A stretch of 12,989 nt of DNA from assembly GCA_023435545.1 (NCBI GenBank), contig JAEYRQ010000365.1, positions 1 to 12,989 on the forward strand, read 5' to 3'. Numbering within the stretch: the first letter of the stretch is position 1; every line of letters begins with the position of its first letter. The notes under the pieces were generated by a model, which searched no databases, was not told where the DNA came from, and saw only the letters and a list, made by a program, of their open reading frames with translations. Made by a program: the position numbers and the translations under genes. This document shows, one piece after another, positions 1 to 7,393 of this stretch. This stretch comes from Pseudomonadota bacterium (GTDB lineage: Bacteria; Pseudomonadota; Alphaproteobacteria; Rhizobiales; Tepidamorphaceae).

Positions 1-10
1 TTGCATGGTC

Positions 11-34
11 GGCCCGTCTGGCTGGCCCGTTTGG
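11..34. repeat. Short direct repeat upstream of ffh
   Basis: Two 11-bp copies, GGCCCGTCTGG (11-21) and GGCCCGTTTGG (24-34), differ at one base and are 13 bp apart centre to centre. They lie about 80 bp before the ffh start. The spacing is close to one helical turn plus a little, so a protein-binding site is possible. Nothing else in the sequence supports that, and the copies could be chance or the end of an upstream gene. Confidence 0.3.
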
Positions 35-61
35 TCGGACGTCCTGACGGTCGCAATCGAA

Positions 62-83
62 CGGTGCCCGGGAGCGGGCGCCG
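62..83 (+). other. Stem-loop in the ffh leader
   Basis: An 8-bp stem has arms CGGTGCCC (62-69) and GGGCGCCG (76-83), with one G-U wobble and a 6-base loop. No T-run follows, so it is not a typical intrinsic terminator. It lies 28 bp before the ffh ATG. It could be a leader structure or the remains of a terminator for an upstream gene. Confidence 0.35.
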
Positions 84-111
84 ATGACGCGGAACGAAGG
101 GACACCACGCG

Positions 112-1635
112 ATGTTCGAGAGCCTGCAGGAGCGTCTCTCCGGCATTCTCGACAGCCTGACGCGGCGCGGCGCGCTGTCGGACGCCGACGTGCAGGCGGC
201 GCTGCGCGAGGTGCGGCGCGCCCTGCTGGAGGCCGACGTCGCGCTGGAGGTGGTGCGCGGCTTCGTCGACAAGGTGCGCGAGCGCGCGGTGGGCGCCGAG
301 GTGGTGAAGTCCGTCACCCCCGGCCAGATGGTCGTCAAGATCGTCCACGACGTGCTGGTCGAGACGCTGGGCTCCGACGCCCAGGTGATCGACCTGAACG
401 CCCCGCCCCCGGTCGCGATCATGATGGTCGGCCTGCAGGGCGCGGGCAAGACGACGACGACGGCGAAGATCGCCAAGCGGCTCGCCGAGCGCTCGAAGCG
501 CAAGGTGCTGATGGCCTCGCTCGACACGCGCCGCCCGGCCGCGCAGGAGCAGTTGAAGATCCTCGGCGAGCAGGTCTCGGTCGACACGCTGCCGATTGTC
601 TTCGGCCAGACGCCGGTGCAGATCGCCCATCGCGCCATGCAGGCCGCCCGGCTCGGCGGCTACGATGTGGTGATGCTGGACACCGCCGGCCGCCAGTTCG
701 TCGACGAGGCGCTGATGGCGGAGATGGCCGAGATCGAGGCGGCCGCCAGCCCGCACGAGGTGCTGCTCGTCGCCGACGCGCTGACCGGCCAGGACGCGGT
801 GAACCTCGCGCGCGCCTTCGACGAGCGGCTGTCGCTCACCGGCATCGTGCTGACGCGGCTGGATGGCGACGGCCGCGGCGGCGCGGCGCTGTCGATGCGG
901 GCGGTCACCGGCAAGCCGATCAAGCTCGCCGGCACCGGCGAGAAGCTCGACCAGCTCGAGGAATTCCATCCCGAGCGCATCGCCGGCCGCATCCTCGGCA
1001 TGGGCGATATCGTCAGCCTCGTCGAGAAGGCGGCGGAATCGATCGACGCCGAGAAGGCGAAGGCGATCGCCGAGAAGATGCGCAAGGGCGCCTTCGATCT
1101 CGACGATCTGGCCGAGCAGCTGAAGCAGATGCAGAAGATCGGCGGCATGCAGGGCGTGCTCGGCATGATCCCCGGCATCGGCAAGATGAAGAAGCAGCTC
1201 GATTCGGCCAATCTCGACGACCGCATCCTCAAGCGCCAGGCGGCGATCATCTCCTCGATGACCCGCGAGGAACGGCGCAAGCCGGACATCCTCAAGGCGA
1301 GCCGCAAGAAGCGCATCGCGGCCGGCTCCGGCACCCGCGTCGAGGAGGTCAACCGCCTGCTCAAGATGCACCGCCAGATGGCCGACATGATGAAGGCCAT
1401 GGGCAAGGGCAAGGGAGGCCTCGGCAAGCTGTTCGGGATGGGTGGTGGCGGCCAGATGCCCTCGCCCGAGGATCTGGCGGCGCTGTCGGGCGGAGGTGCG
1501 CCCGGCGAGATGCCGAAGCTGCCGGGCGGTCTGCCCGGAGGCCTGCCAGGTTTGGGCGGTCTTCCCCCCGGCCTCGGCCGCCCCGGCGGCCTGCCGGGAC
1601 TGCCCGGCTTCCCCAAGGGGCCGACCAAGAAGTGA
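112..1635 (+). CDS. ffh: Signal recognition particle protein Ffh (SRP54 GTPase)
   Basis: Ffh binds 4.5S RNA and the signal sequences of nascent membrane proteins, and docks with FtsY to deliver ribosomes to the inner membrane. The 507-aa product has the full N-G-M layout. The N-terminal helical bundle covers about residues 1-95. The GTPase has its P-loop GLQGAGKTT at 107-115, the insertion-box motif DTRRPAA at 138-144, DTAGR at 190-194 and TRLDGD at 248-253. The methionine-rich M domain covers about 300-435 and carries the RNA-binding stretch ending [11 protein letters not shown] (397-407). Residues 450-507 form a low-complexity Gly/Pro/Leu/Met tail ending in lysines, a common form in alphaproteobacteria. 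The ATG is chosen because [10 protein letters not shown] is the conserved Ffh N-terminus; GAAGG lies 11 bp upstream. It is the first gene of the ffh-rpsP-rimM-trmD-rplS operon. Confidence 0.98.
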   Translation: MFESLQERLSGILDSLTRRGALSDADVQAALREVRRALLEADVALEVVRGFVDKVRERAVGAEVVKSVTPGQMVVKIVHDVLVETLGSDAQVIDLNAPPPVAIMMVGLQGAGKTTTTAKIAKRLAERSKRKVLMASLDTRRPAAQEQLKILGEQVSVDTLPIVFGQTPVQIAHRAMQAARLGGYDVVMLDTAGRQFVDEALMAEMAEIEAAASPHEVLLVADALTGQDAVNLARAFDERLSLTGIVLTRLDGDGRGGAALSMRAVTGKPIKLAGTGEKLDQLEEFHPERIAGRILGMGDIVSLVEKAAESIDAEKAKAIAEKMRKGAFDLDDLAEQLKQMQKIGGMQGVLGMIPGIGKMKKQLDSANLDDRILKRQAAIISSMTREERRKPDILKASRKKRIAAGSGTRVEEVNRLLKMHRQMADMMKAMGKGKGGLGKLFGMGGGGQMPSPEDLAALSGGGAPGEMPKLPGGLPGGLPGLGGLPPGLGRPGGLPGLPGFPKGPTKK

Positions 1636-1656
1636 CATCCCGGCCAGATGCCGGGA
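1636..1656 (+). repeat. Palindromic stem-loop between ffh and rpsP
   Basis: A perfect 7-bp stem has arms TCCCGGC (1638-1644) and GCCGGGA (1650-1656) around a 5-base loop. It starts directly after the ffh stop codon. No T-run follows, so it is unlikely to terminate fully and may instead set transcript stability or partial attenuation before rpsP. The arms and the flanking CA match the palindrome after leuC at 7272-7292, so both look like copies of one dispersed alphaproteobacterial intergenic repeat. Confidence 0.6.
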
Positions 1657-1696
1657 CGCTAATTCGAGACACTGGACGAGAAAAGGAACGGACTAC

Positions 1697-2284
1697 ATGG
1701 CACTGAAGATCAGACTGGCCCGTGGCGGCGCCAAGAAGCGGCCCTTCTACCGCATCGTCGTGGCGGATGCCCGCGCGCCGCGCGACGGCCGCTTCATCGA
1801 CCGGATCGGCACCTTCAATCCGCTGCTGGCCCGCGACCATGCCGAGCGGGTCAAGCTCGACGTCGAGAAGGCCAAGGAATGGCTCGCCAAGGGTGCCCAG
1901 CCGACCGACCGGGTGCTGCGGTTCCTCGATGCCGCCGGCGTCGCGACGCGTCCGGCCCGCAACAACCCGACCAAGGGCCTGCCGGGCAAGAAGGCGCAGG
2001 AGCGCATCGAGGCCAGGCGCATGGCCGAGGAAGAGGCCAAGGCCGCCGCTGCCGCCCCGGCCGAAGCACCGGCGGAGGAACCCGCGGCCGGCGGACGCCC
2101 CTCCCGGGCGATCGGCCATCCGCGGGCTGAACGGCGCTGGCGGACCCGGACCCCCGTGTCTGCGGCGGCGGCGTCGGCGCCCCGCACGGGGTGCGCGGCG
2201 AGGTCCGGGTGTCGAGCCACACGGCGAACCCGCTCGATCTCGGCGCCTACGGGCCGCTCGAGACCGAAGACGGCCGGCGGCTGA
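1697..2284 (+). CDS. rpsP: 30S ribosomal protein S16, with an over-long reading frame
   Basis: S16 is a 30S assembly protein bound to the 5' domain of 16S rRNA. The start [20 protein letters not shown] is the conserved S16 N-terminus, and AAGGA lies 9 bp before the ATG. The S16 core (about residues 1-85, including [13 protein letters not shown] and [10 protein letters not shown]) is followed by a Lys-, Ala- and Glu-rich tail to about residue 132, which is usual in alphaproteobacteria. The frame then continues to residue 195 as Arg/Ala/Thr-rich sequence that does not look like protein and overlaps the rimM coding region in another frame. The biological protein probably ends near 2090-2130. A single base missing from this sequence between about 2080 and 2127 would bring the TGA at 2128-2130 into frame. 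The identity is certain; the C-terminus is not. Confidence 0.9.
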   Translation: MALKIRLARGGAKKRPFYRIVVADARAPRDGRFIDRIGTFNPLLARDHAERVKLDVEKAKEWLAKGAQPTDRVLRFLDAAGVATRPARNNPTKGLPGKKAQERIEARRMAEEEAKAAAAAPAEAPAEEPAAGGRPSRAIGHPRAERRWRTRTPVSAAAASAPRTGCAARSGCRATRRTRSISAPTGRSRPKTAGG

Positions 2285-2676
2285 AGCTACGCAAGGTCCG
2301 GGCCGGAAAGAATGTGGTGATCGCCAGCTTCGAGGGGATCACTGACCGCGACCAGGCCGAGGCACTGAAGAACCGGCGGCTCTATGTGGCCCGCGGCAGG
2401 CTACCGGAGCCGGACGAGGACGAGTTCTACCACGCCGACCTGATCGGCCTTCGGGCGGAGACGGCGGACGGCGCCACGATCGGCACGGTGCTCGCGGTGC
2501 AGGACTTCGGCGGCGGCGACCTGATCGAGGTGAAGTTCGCCGGGTCGAGCCGCACCGCCTACCTGCCGTTCACGCGGGCGGTGGTGCCGGTGGTGGACGT
2601 GAAGGGCGGACGGCTGGTGGTCGATCCGCCAGACGGACTGCTCGACGAAGGTAAGGAACGGGACGAAACCGAATGA
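2191..2676 (+). CDS. rimM: Ribosome maturation factor RimM (N-terminus uncertain)
   Basis: RimM binds S19 and helps mature the 16S 3' domain of the 30S subunit. From GTG at 2191 the product is 161 aa. The RimM N-terminal barrel is followed by the PRC-barrel region, which begins near [10 protein letters not shown] (residues 79-88) and holds a typical [13 protein letters not shown] segment. This GTG lies inside the conserved family N-terminus: the same frame encodes VGAPHG just upstream (2173-2190), and homology-like sequence continues back to a TGA at 2128-2130. Between 2131 and 2190 the frame has no ATG, GTG or TTG, only ACG (2131) and CTG (2137). The real start is therefore either non-canonical near 2131 or hidden by a sequence error. 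The stop overlaps the trmD start as ATGA, indicating translational coupling. Confidence 0.85.
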   Translation: MRGEVRVSSHTANPLDLGAYGPLETEDGRRLKLRKVRAGKNVVIASFEGITDRDQAEALKNRRLYVARGRLPEPDEDEFYHADLIGLRAETADGATIGTVLAVQDFGGGDLIEVKFAGSSRTAYLPFTRAVVPVVDVKGGRLVVDPPDGLLDEGKERDETE

Positions 2677-3398
2677 GCGGCTGGCATGCCACCGTGCTGA
2701 CGATCTACCCGGGGATGTTCCCTGGGCTGCTCGGCCATGCGCTCGCCGGCCGCGCGCTCCAGGCCGGTCGCTGGATGCTCGACGTGCTCGACATCCGAGA
2801 CTTCGCCACCGACCGTCACCGCAGCGTCGACGACACGCCGGCCGGCGGCGGGCCGGGCATGGTGATGAAGCCGGATGTCGTCGCCGCCTCGATCGACCGG
2901 GCGGTGGCCGGCGGCGCGGATCGGCCGAAGATCCTGCTCACCCCGCGCGGACGTCCGCTGACCCAGGCCCGCGTCCGCGAGCTCGCCGATGGTCCGGGCG
3001 TGGTGCTGGTCTGCGGCCGCTTCGAGGGCGTCGACGAGCGGGTCGTCGAGGCGCGCGGCCTCGAGGAGGTTTCGATCGGCGACTTCGTGCTGTCGGGCGG
3101 CGAGGTGGCGGCGTTCGTGTTGCTCGATGCCTGCGTCCGGCTGCTTCCCGGCGTCATGGGTGCCGGCGAGTCGGCCGGCGAGGAGAGCTTCGAGGACGGA
3201 CTGCTGGAATACCCGCACTACACCCGGCCGCAGGTCTGGGAAGGACGGCCGATCCCCGACGTGCTGATCTCCGGCGACCACGGCCGCATCGCCCGCTGGC
3301 GGCGCGCCGAGGCCGAGCGCGTCACCCGCGAGCGGCGCCCCGACCTGTGGGCCGCGCGGGAAGGCGCCCGTATCGACAATTCGCAAGGTTTCAAGTAG
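2673..3398 (+). CDS. trmD: tRNA (guanine-N1-)-methyltransferase TrmD
   Basis: TrmD methylates N1 of G37 in tRNAs read by CNN codons, using S-adenosylmethionine in a trefoil-knot SPOUT fold, and so prevents +1 frameshifting. At 241 aa it is of normal length. Visible family motifs are the N-terminal [19 protein letters not shown] then [13 protein letters not shown] (40-64), LLTPRGRPL (88-96), [12 protein letters not shown] (113-124), [14 protein letters not shown] (131-144), RLLPGVMG (156-163) and [11 protein letters not shown] (176-186). Arg156 aligns with the catalytic-site Arg154 of the Haemophilus enzyme. The position of its catalytic Asp169 is Glu171 here, in an EESF context. The ATG overlaps the rimM stop by 4 bp, with GGGA 9 bp upstream. 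It is fourth in the ribosomal operon. Confidence 0.97.
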   Translation: MSGWHATVLTIYPGMFPGLLGHALAGRALQAGRWMLDVLDIRDFATDRHRSVDDTPAGGGPGMVMKPDVVAASIDRAVAGGADRPKILLTPRGRPLTQARVRELADGPGVVLVCGRFEGVDERVVEARGLEEVSIGDFVLSGGEVAAFVLLDACVRLLPGVMGAGESAGEESFEDGLLEYPHYTRPQVWEGRPIPDVLISGDHGRIARWRRAEAERVTRERRPDLWAAREGARIDNSQGFK

Positions 3399-3473
3399 AC
3401 GCAAGGCAACCCGAGCGCAGATGGCACCAACAGGCTGGCCCGACCGCGCGCAGATTTCGAAGGACGAACTGAA

Positions 3474-4205
3474 ATGAACATCCTCCAGCAGATCGAGAAA
3501 GAGCAGGCCGACCGCCTGGCCGCCAGCCGCGCCGTACCGGAATTCCGTCCAGGCGACACGCTGCGCGTCAACGTGCGCATCGTCGAGGGCGAGCGCACCC
3601 GCGTCCAGGCCTATGAGGGCGTCTGCATCGCCCGCGGCGGCCAGGGCATCAACGAGAGCTTCACCGTCCGCAAGATCTCCTATGGCGAGGGCGTCGAGCG
3701 CGTCTTCCCGATCTATTCGCCCAACATCGAGTCGATCGAGGTGAAACGCCACGGCAAGGTGCGCCGCGCGAAGCTCTATTACCTGCGCGAGCGCCGCGGC
3801 AAGTCGGCCCGCATCGCCGAGCGCGTCGATCACCGCGCCGGCGCCAGGGGCGCGGCGAAGCAGGCCGCACCGGCGGCTCCTGCCGAGCTCAAGGCGATCT
3901 TCACCAGGCCGGCGGGCGAGCCGGACGACCTGACCCGCATCAACGGCGTCGGCGAGGTGCTGATCGAGAAGCTGAACAAGCTCGGCATCACCAAGTTCGA
4001 GCAGATCGCCAACTTCTCCGACGAGGACATCGCCAAGGTCGACGAGGTGCTGGACTTCAAGGGCCGCATCGAGCGCGAGGACTGGATCGGCCAGGCGCGC
4101 ACGCTGGTCGCCGAGGCGACCCAGGACGAGATTCCGGCCGAGCCCGAGGCGGAAGCCGCTGAGGCGCCTGCTGCCGAGGCCACCGCCGAGGACAAGAAGG
4201 ACTGA
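3474..4205 (+). CDS. rplS: 50S ribosomal protein L19 fused to a helix-hairpin-helix domain
   Basis: L19 sits at the 30S-50S interface and helps form an intersubunit bridge. Residues 1-118 are a complete L19: [11 protein letters not shown] start, [37 protein letters not shown] (61-81, read as two adjoining motifs), and SPNIESIEV to [15 protein letters not shown]19 is usually about 115-130 aa, but this product has 243. After an Ala-rich linker, residues 150-213 carry [39 protein letters not shown] and [14 protein letters not shown]. This matches the helix-hairpin-helix/H3TH-like module (COG3743 type) found at the C-termini of NuoE and L21 in Rhizobiales. An acidic Ala/Glu tail covers 217-243. 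AAGGA lies 9 bp before the ATG. It is the last gene of the operon, 75 bp after trmD and before a strong terminator. The function of the extension is unknown. Confidence 0.95.
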   Translation: MNILQQIEKEQADRLAASRAVPEFRPGDTLRVNVRIVEGERTRVQAYEGVCIARGGQGINESFTVRKISYGEGVERVFPIYSPNIESIEVKRHGKVRRAKLYYLRERRGKSARIAERVDHRAGARGAAKQAAPAAPAELKAIFTRPAGEPDDLTRINGVGEVLIEKLNKLGITKFEQIANFSDEDIAKVDEVLDFKGRIEREDWIGQARTLVAEATQDEIPAEPEAEAAEAPAAEATAEDKKD

Positions 4206-4234
4206 TCGTCCTTCCGGTATCCTGACCGACGTCG

Positions 4235-4259
4235 CGGGCGGCCATGGTGCCGCCCGTTT
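4235..4259 (+). terminator. Intrinsic terminator of the ffh-rplS operon
   Basis: A perfect 8-bp GC stem has arms CGGGCGGC (4235-4242) and GCCGCCCG (4249-4256) and a 6-base loop, followed by TTT. It lies 29 bp after the rplS stop and ends just before position 4261. It most likely ends the ribosomal operon transcript. The T-run is short, so some read-through is possible. Confidence 0.75.
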
Positions 4260-4293
4260 CATGCCAGCGGCTCCACCACGACCGGAAGGCGCC

Positions 4294-5526
4294 ATGCCCC
4301 CCGCCGATCTGCCCGACCCGGCGATCGAGGACTATCGCCCGGCCGCACCCGGCGCGCTGCCGACCGGATCGGGGCTCGTGCTGCTGGGGCTGGCGATCGC
4401 GCTGATCGCGTTCAACCTGCGGCCGGCGCTGACCAGCCCAGGTCCGCTGCTCTCGCAGATCATGGCCGCCTACGGCATCGAGACGACGCTCGCCGGCGCG
4501 CTGACCATGGTTCCGCTGCTCTGCCTCGGCATCTTCGGCGCGATCGCGGCAAGGCTGGCGCGGCGCTTTGGCCCGGAGCGGGTGATCTTCGTCACCCTCC
4601 TGGTACTCGCGGCCGGGACTGCGCTCAGGGGAGCCGGTCCTTTCGTTTGGCTCGTCGTCGGCACGACGCTCGCAGGTCTCGGCATCGGCGTCGTGCAGGT
4701 GCTGCTGCCGGCGATCGTCAAGCGCGACTTCCCGACCCGCACCGGCATGATGACCGGCATCTACACCATGATGCTGTGCCTCGGCGCGGCGGCGGGCGCG
4801 GCCTTCGCCATCCCGTTGCAGGATACGCTGGGAAGCTGGCAGCTCTCGCTCGGTGCCTGGGCGCTCCCGGCGCTGCTGGCCGCACTGGTCTGGCTACCTC
4901 AGGCCCTGGCGCGCCAATCACCGCCGCCACCCCCTGTCAGACCCGGACGGCTGTGGCGCGATCCGCTGGCGTGGCAGGTGACGGCCTTCATGGGGCTCCA
5001 ATCCTGCTTCGCCTACATCACCATCGCCCTGCTGCCGCTGATCCTGGAGGAAGGCGGCATGGCGCCGGCGCGCGCCGGCTACATTTCCGCCGCCTCGATC
5101 GGCACCCAGATCGTCTCCGCGCTGTTCGTCCCCTCGATCGCAGCGCGCCTTACCGACCAGCGGGCGGTCGTCGTCGTCTCCGTCGGCCTCGCGGTGGCGG
5201 GCGATCTCGGCCTGCTCTATGCGCCGCACGTCCTCGCCCTGCCCTTCGCGGTGGTCAACGGCCTCGGGCTCGGCGCCGCGCTGGGGGTGGCATTGATGCT
5301 GATCGTGCTCAGATCGCCGGACGGCCATGTCGCCGCCGAGTTGTCGGGGATGGCGCAGAGCGTCGGCTACGTCATCGCCGCCTTCGGCCCGTTCGGCGCC
5401 GGCTTGCTCCGCCAGGCGAGTGGCGGCTGGACCGCGCCCACGCTGTTCTTCCTGGCGATCTGTGCTCTGGCGATGGCGGCCGGCTGGGGCGCGGGACGCA
5501 ATCGGCACGTTCTCTCCACCTCATGA
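4294..5526 (+). CDS. CynX/NimT-family MFS transporter
   Basis: This is an inner-membrane secondary transporter of the CynX/NimT branch of the major facilitator superfamily, whose members include the cyanate transporter CynX and the nitroimidazole transporter NimT. The substrate here is unknown. From ATG 4294 the product is 410 aa with about twelve hydrophobic segments. Family features include NLRPALTSPGPL at the end of the first helix (41-52), ARLARRFGPER (86-96), the loop RDFPTRTGMMTGIYT (144-158), a Pro-rich cytoplasmic stretch at 210-218, and SGMAQSVGYVIAAFGP (351-366). The upstream ATG at 4261 abuts the terminator, whereas 4294 has GGAAGG at 4284-4289, so 4294 is preferred although the spacing is short. 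The gene sits between rplS and leuC, which are often close neighbours in related genomes, and looks like a local insertion. Base composition matches its neighbours. Confidence 0.88.
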   Translation: MPPADLPDPAIEDYRPAAPGALPTGSGLVLLGLAIALIAFNLRPALTSPGPLLSQIMAAYGIETTLAGALTMVPLLCLGIFGAIAARLARRFGPERVIFVTLLVLAAGTALRGAGPFVWLVVGTTLAGLGIGVVQVLLPAIVKRDFPTRTGMMTGIYTMMLCLGAAAGAAFAIPLQDTLGSWQLSLGAWALPALLAALVWLPQALARQSPPPPPVRPGRLWRDPLAWQVTAFMGLQSCFAYITIALLPLILEEGGMAPARAGYISAASIGTQIVSALFVPSIAARLTDQRAVVVVSVGLAVAGDLGLLYAPHVLALPFAVVNGLGLGAALGVALMLIVLRSPDGHVAAELSGMAQSVGYVIAAFGPFGAGLLRQASGGWTAPTLFFLAICALAMAAGWGAGRNRHVLSTS

Positions 5527-5540
5527 ACGCCCGGGACGCA

Positions 5541-5569
5541 TTGCCCTTTGCCCGGACTGCACATATCTT
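5541..5569 (+). promoter_or_regulatory. Possible sigma70-type promoter for leuC
   Basis: TTGCCC at 5541-5546 and TATCTT at 5564-5569, with 17 bp between them, match the sigma70 consensus at four of six positions each. The site is relatively AT-rich in a GC-rich region. If used, it would give leuC a leader of roughly 260 nt. This is pattern matching only. Confidence 0.3.
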
Positions 5570-5776
5570 GGCCGGCATGCAGCATCGCCCCCGCCCCTTA
5601 CGGCAGCCTGCCGACAGCGCACGCGCACGCGCGGGGCTGGTACCCGGCTGTCCGGGCGCCGCGCCGCTGCACGATCATGCGCTGCTGCCGTGGCGCTTCC
5701 ACCCGGCGATGCGCGCATCCGACAGCATGCTTCAGCGGGTCTGAGCGGGACCGCGATCCGCTCGTCCGGCCGATTG

Positions 5777-5795
5777 CGCGGCCAGTGGGGCCGCG
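5777..5795 (+). other. Stem-loop in the leuC leader
   Basis: A perfect 7-bp stem has arms CGCGGCC (5777-5783) and GGCCGCG (5789-5795) around loop AGTGG. It ends 43 bp before the leuC ATG and has no T-run. It may be an mRNA leader structure or, since it lies between the transporter and leuC, an incomplete terminator. Confidence 0.4.
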
Positions 5796-5838
5796 ACGCG
5801 CCTATTCCACCAATGATATCCCCCGACGGACAGACGCC

Positions 5839-7254
5839 ATGAGCAAGCCGAGAACAATCTACGACAAGATCTGGGACGACCATGTGGTCGAGGAGGCCGA
5901 GGATGGCACCTGCATCCTCTACATCGACCGCCATCTGATCCACGAGGTGACGAGCCCGCAGGCGTTCGAGGGCCTGCGCGTCAATGGCCGCAAGGTCCGC
6001 GCGCCTCAGAAGACGCTCGCCGTCGTCGACCACAACGTGCCGACCACCGACCGCAGCCACGGCATCGACGATCCGGAATCCGCCCTGCAGGTCGAGACGC
6101 TGGCGGTGAACTCCCGCGACTTTGGCATCGACTATTTCAACGAACGAGACATCCGCCAGGGCATCGTCCATGTGATCGGTCCGGAGCAGGGCTTCACCCT
6201 GCCGGGCACGACGATCGTCTGCGGCGATTCCCACACCTCCACCCACGGCGCGTTCGGCGCACTCGCCCACGGCATCGGCACCTCGGAGGTGGAGCACGTG
6301 CTCGCCACCCAGACGCTGATCCAGAGGAAGGCCAAGAACATGCAGGTCGTCGTCGACGGGAAGCTCCCCGACGGCGTCACCCCGAAGGACGTGATCCTGG
6401 CGATCATCGGCGAGATCGGCACCGCCGGTGGAACCGGCCACGTCATCGAGTACGCGGGCGAGGTGTTCCGCGACATGTCGATCGAAGGCCGGATGACGGT
6501 CTGCAACATGTCGATCGAGGGCGGCGCCCGCGCAGGCCTCGTCGCCCCCGACGAGAAGACCTACGCCTATATCGAGGGCAGGCCGCGCGCGCCGAAGGGC
6601 AAGGCCTGGGACATGGCCCGCGCCTACTGGGAGAGCCTGCCGAGCGACGAGGGCGCACATTTCGACAGCGTGATCCGGCTCGATGGCGGCAACCTGCCGC
6701 CACTGGTGACCTGGGGCACCAGCCCCGAGGACGTGATCTCCGTCACCGGCGTCGTTCCCGATCCGGACCGGATCGCCGACGAGAACCGGCGCACCGCCAA
6801 GCACCGGGCGCTGAAGTACATGGGTCTGACGCCGGGGACGAAGATCACCGACATCCGCCCGCAGCGCGTCTTCATCGGCTCCTGCACCAACTCGCGGATC
6901 GAGGACCTGCGCGCGGCGGCTGCGATCGTCGAGGGCCACAAGGTCCACCCGGACGTGGTCGCCTGGGTGGTTCCGGGCTCCGGCCTGGTCAAGCAGCAGG
7001 CGGAATCCGAAGGGCTTGATGCGATCTTCAAGGCGGCCGGCTTCGACTGGCGCGAGCCCGGCTGCTCGATGTGCCTGGCGATGAACGCCGACAAGCTGGC
7101 GCCTGAGGAACGCTGCGCCTCGACCTCGAACCGCAATTTCGAGGGCCGGCAAGGCTTCAAGGGCCGTACCCACCTTGTCTCGCCGCAGATGGCCGCAGCA
7201 GCCGCAGTCGCCGGCCGCTTCGTCGACGTGCGGGAGTGGCGCTCGGCGGTGTAG
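5839..7254 (+). CDS. leuC: 3-isopropylmalate dehydratase large subunit LeuC
   Basis: With LeuD, LeuC interconverts 2- and 3-isopropylmalate in leucine synthesis, using a [4Fe-4S] cluster. The 471-aa product is full length. It starts [17 protein letters not shown] and shows the aconitase-superfamily motifs VVDHNVPT (62-69), [24 protein letters not shown] as adjoining blocks at 127-150, [11 protein letters not shown] (347-357) and [10 protein letters not shown] (407-416). The cluster ligands are expected to be Cys349, Cys409 and Cys412. NRNFEGRQG (431-439) is the conserved C-terminal signature. The frame is open further upstream, but this ATG matches the family start; only a weak GGA (5828-5830) serves as ribosome binding site. 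leuD is not in the window, as is common in Rhizobiales where the leu genes are dispersed. Confidence 0.98.
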   Translation: MSKPRTIYDKIWDDHVVEEAEDGTCILYIDRHLIHEVTSPQAFEGLRVNGRKVRAPQKTLAVVDHNVPTTDRSHGIDDPESALQVETLAVNSRDFGIDYFNERDIRQGIVHVIGPEQGFTLPGTTIVCGDSHTSTHGAFGALAHGIGTSEVEHVLATQTLIQRKAKNMQVVVDGKLPDGVTPKDVILAIIGEIGTAGGTGHVIEYAGEVFRDMSIEGRMTVCNMSIEGGARAGLVAPDEKTYAYIEGRPRAPKGKAWDMARAYWESLPSDEGAHFDSVIRLDGGNLPPLVTWGTSPEDVISVTGVVPDPDRIADENRRTAKHRALKYMGLTPGTKITDIRPQRVFIGSCTNSRIEDLRAAAAIVEGHKVHPDVVAWVVPGSGLVKQQAESEGLDAIFKAAGFDWREPGCSMCLAMNADKLAPEERCASTSNRNFEGRQGFKGRTHLVSPQMAAAAAVAGRFVDVREWRSAV

Positions 7255-7271
7255 GTTGCATACGCCGGCGT

Positions 7272-7293
7272 CATCCCGGCCTTGAGCCGGGAT
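7272..7293. repeat. Palindromic intergenic repeat after leuC
   Basis: A perfect 8-bp stem has arms ATCCCGGC (7273-7280) and GCCGGGAT (7286-7293) around loop CTTGA, 18 bp after the leuC stop. The core is a form seen very often between genes in alphaproteobacterial genomes. It shares arms and flanking CA with the element at 1636-1656. No T-run follows on either strand. It may act as a processing or termination structure between the convergent leuC and glycosyltransferase genes. Confidence 0.65.
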
Positions 7294-7330
7294 CGGGGCG
7301 CGTACCGGTTGCCGCTCTGCCCTGTTTATC

Positions 7331-7357
7331 CCGGATAGCGGCTCACGCCGCTTCCGG
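7331..7357. repeat. Second, bulged palindrome between convergent genes
   Basis: Arms CCGGA-t-AGCGGC (7331-7342) and GCCGCT-TCCGG (7347-7357) pair over 11 bp with one bulged T and a 4-base loop TCAC. It lies 36 bp beyond the stop of the minus-strand glycosyltransferase and 38 bp from the first palindrome. Together they form a two-unit repeat block between convergent genes, which may serve as a shared transcript end. Confidence 0.6.
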
Positions 7358-7393
7358 ATCACGCGAGGGTAGGGCGTGGCGCGGCGGCGGGCG

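Larger units (their letters stand above)
5527..5838 (+). other. 312-bp intergenic region before leuC
   Basis: No convincing gene is present. An open frame at 5577-5744 could encode 55 aa, but it is Arg/Pro/Ala-rich, has no ribosome binding site and resembles nothing I recognise. It has no run of Leu codons that would suggest a leucine attenuator peptide. The region holds a weak promoter candidate (5541-5569), alternating GC stretches around 5618-5635 and a stem-loop close to leuC (5777-5795). Confidence 0.6.

Noticed and set aside
248..253. Not in bases but residues 248-253 of Ffh: TRLDGD instead of TKLDGD in the GTPase G4 motif
   Set aside because: Arg at this place is, to my knowledge, common in alphaproteobacterial Ffh, so it is not a sign of a defective GTPase.
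1500..1632. Repetitive Gly/Pro/Leu codons at the ffh 3' end as a possible tandem repeat
   Set aside because: The units are irregular and the low-complexity tail is a known feature of alphaproteobacterial Ffh proteins.
2559..4295. Long minus-strand open frame (578 codons) opposite trmD and rplS
   Set aside because: It is the shadow of well-identified plus-strand genes in GC-rich DNA. Its product is rich in Asp/Arg/Gly/His with no recognisable domain.
5577..5744. 55-codon open frame before leuC as a leader peptide
   Set aside because: It has no ribosome binding site, no Leu-codon run and no followed-by-terminator structure of the attenuation type.
5521..7362. Long minus-strand open frame (613 codons) opposite leuC
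   Set aside because: leuC on the plus strand is certain, and the antisense product has typical shadow composition (Arg, Asp, Val, His) and no family match that I can see.
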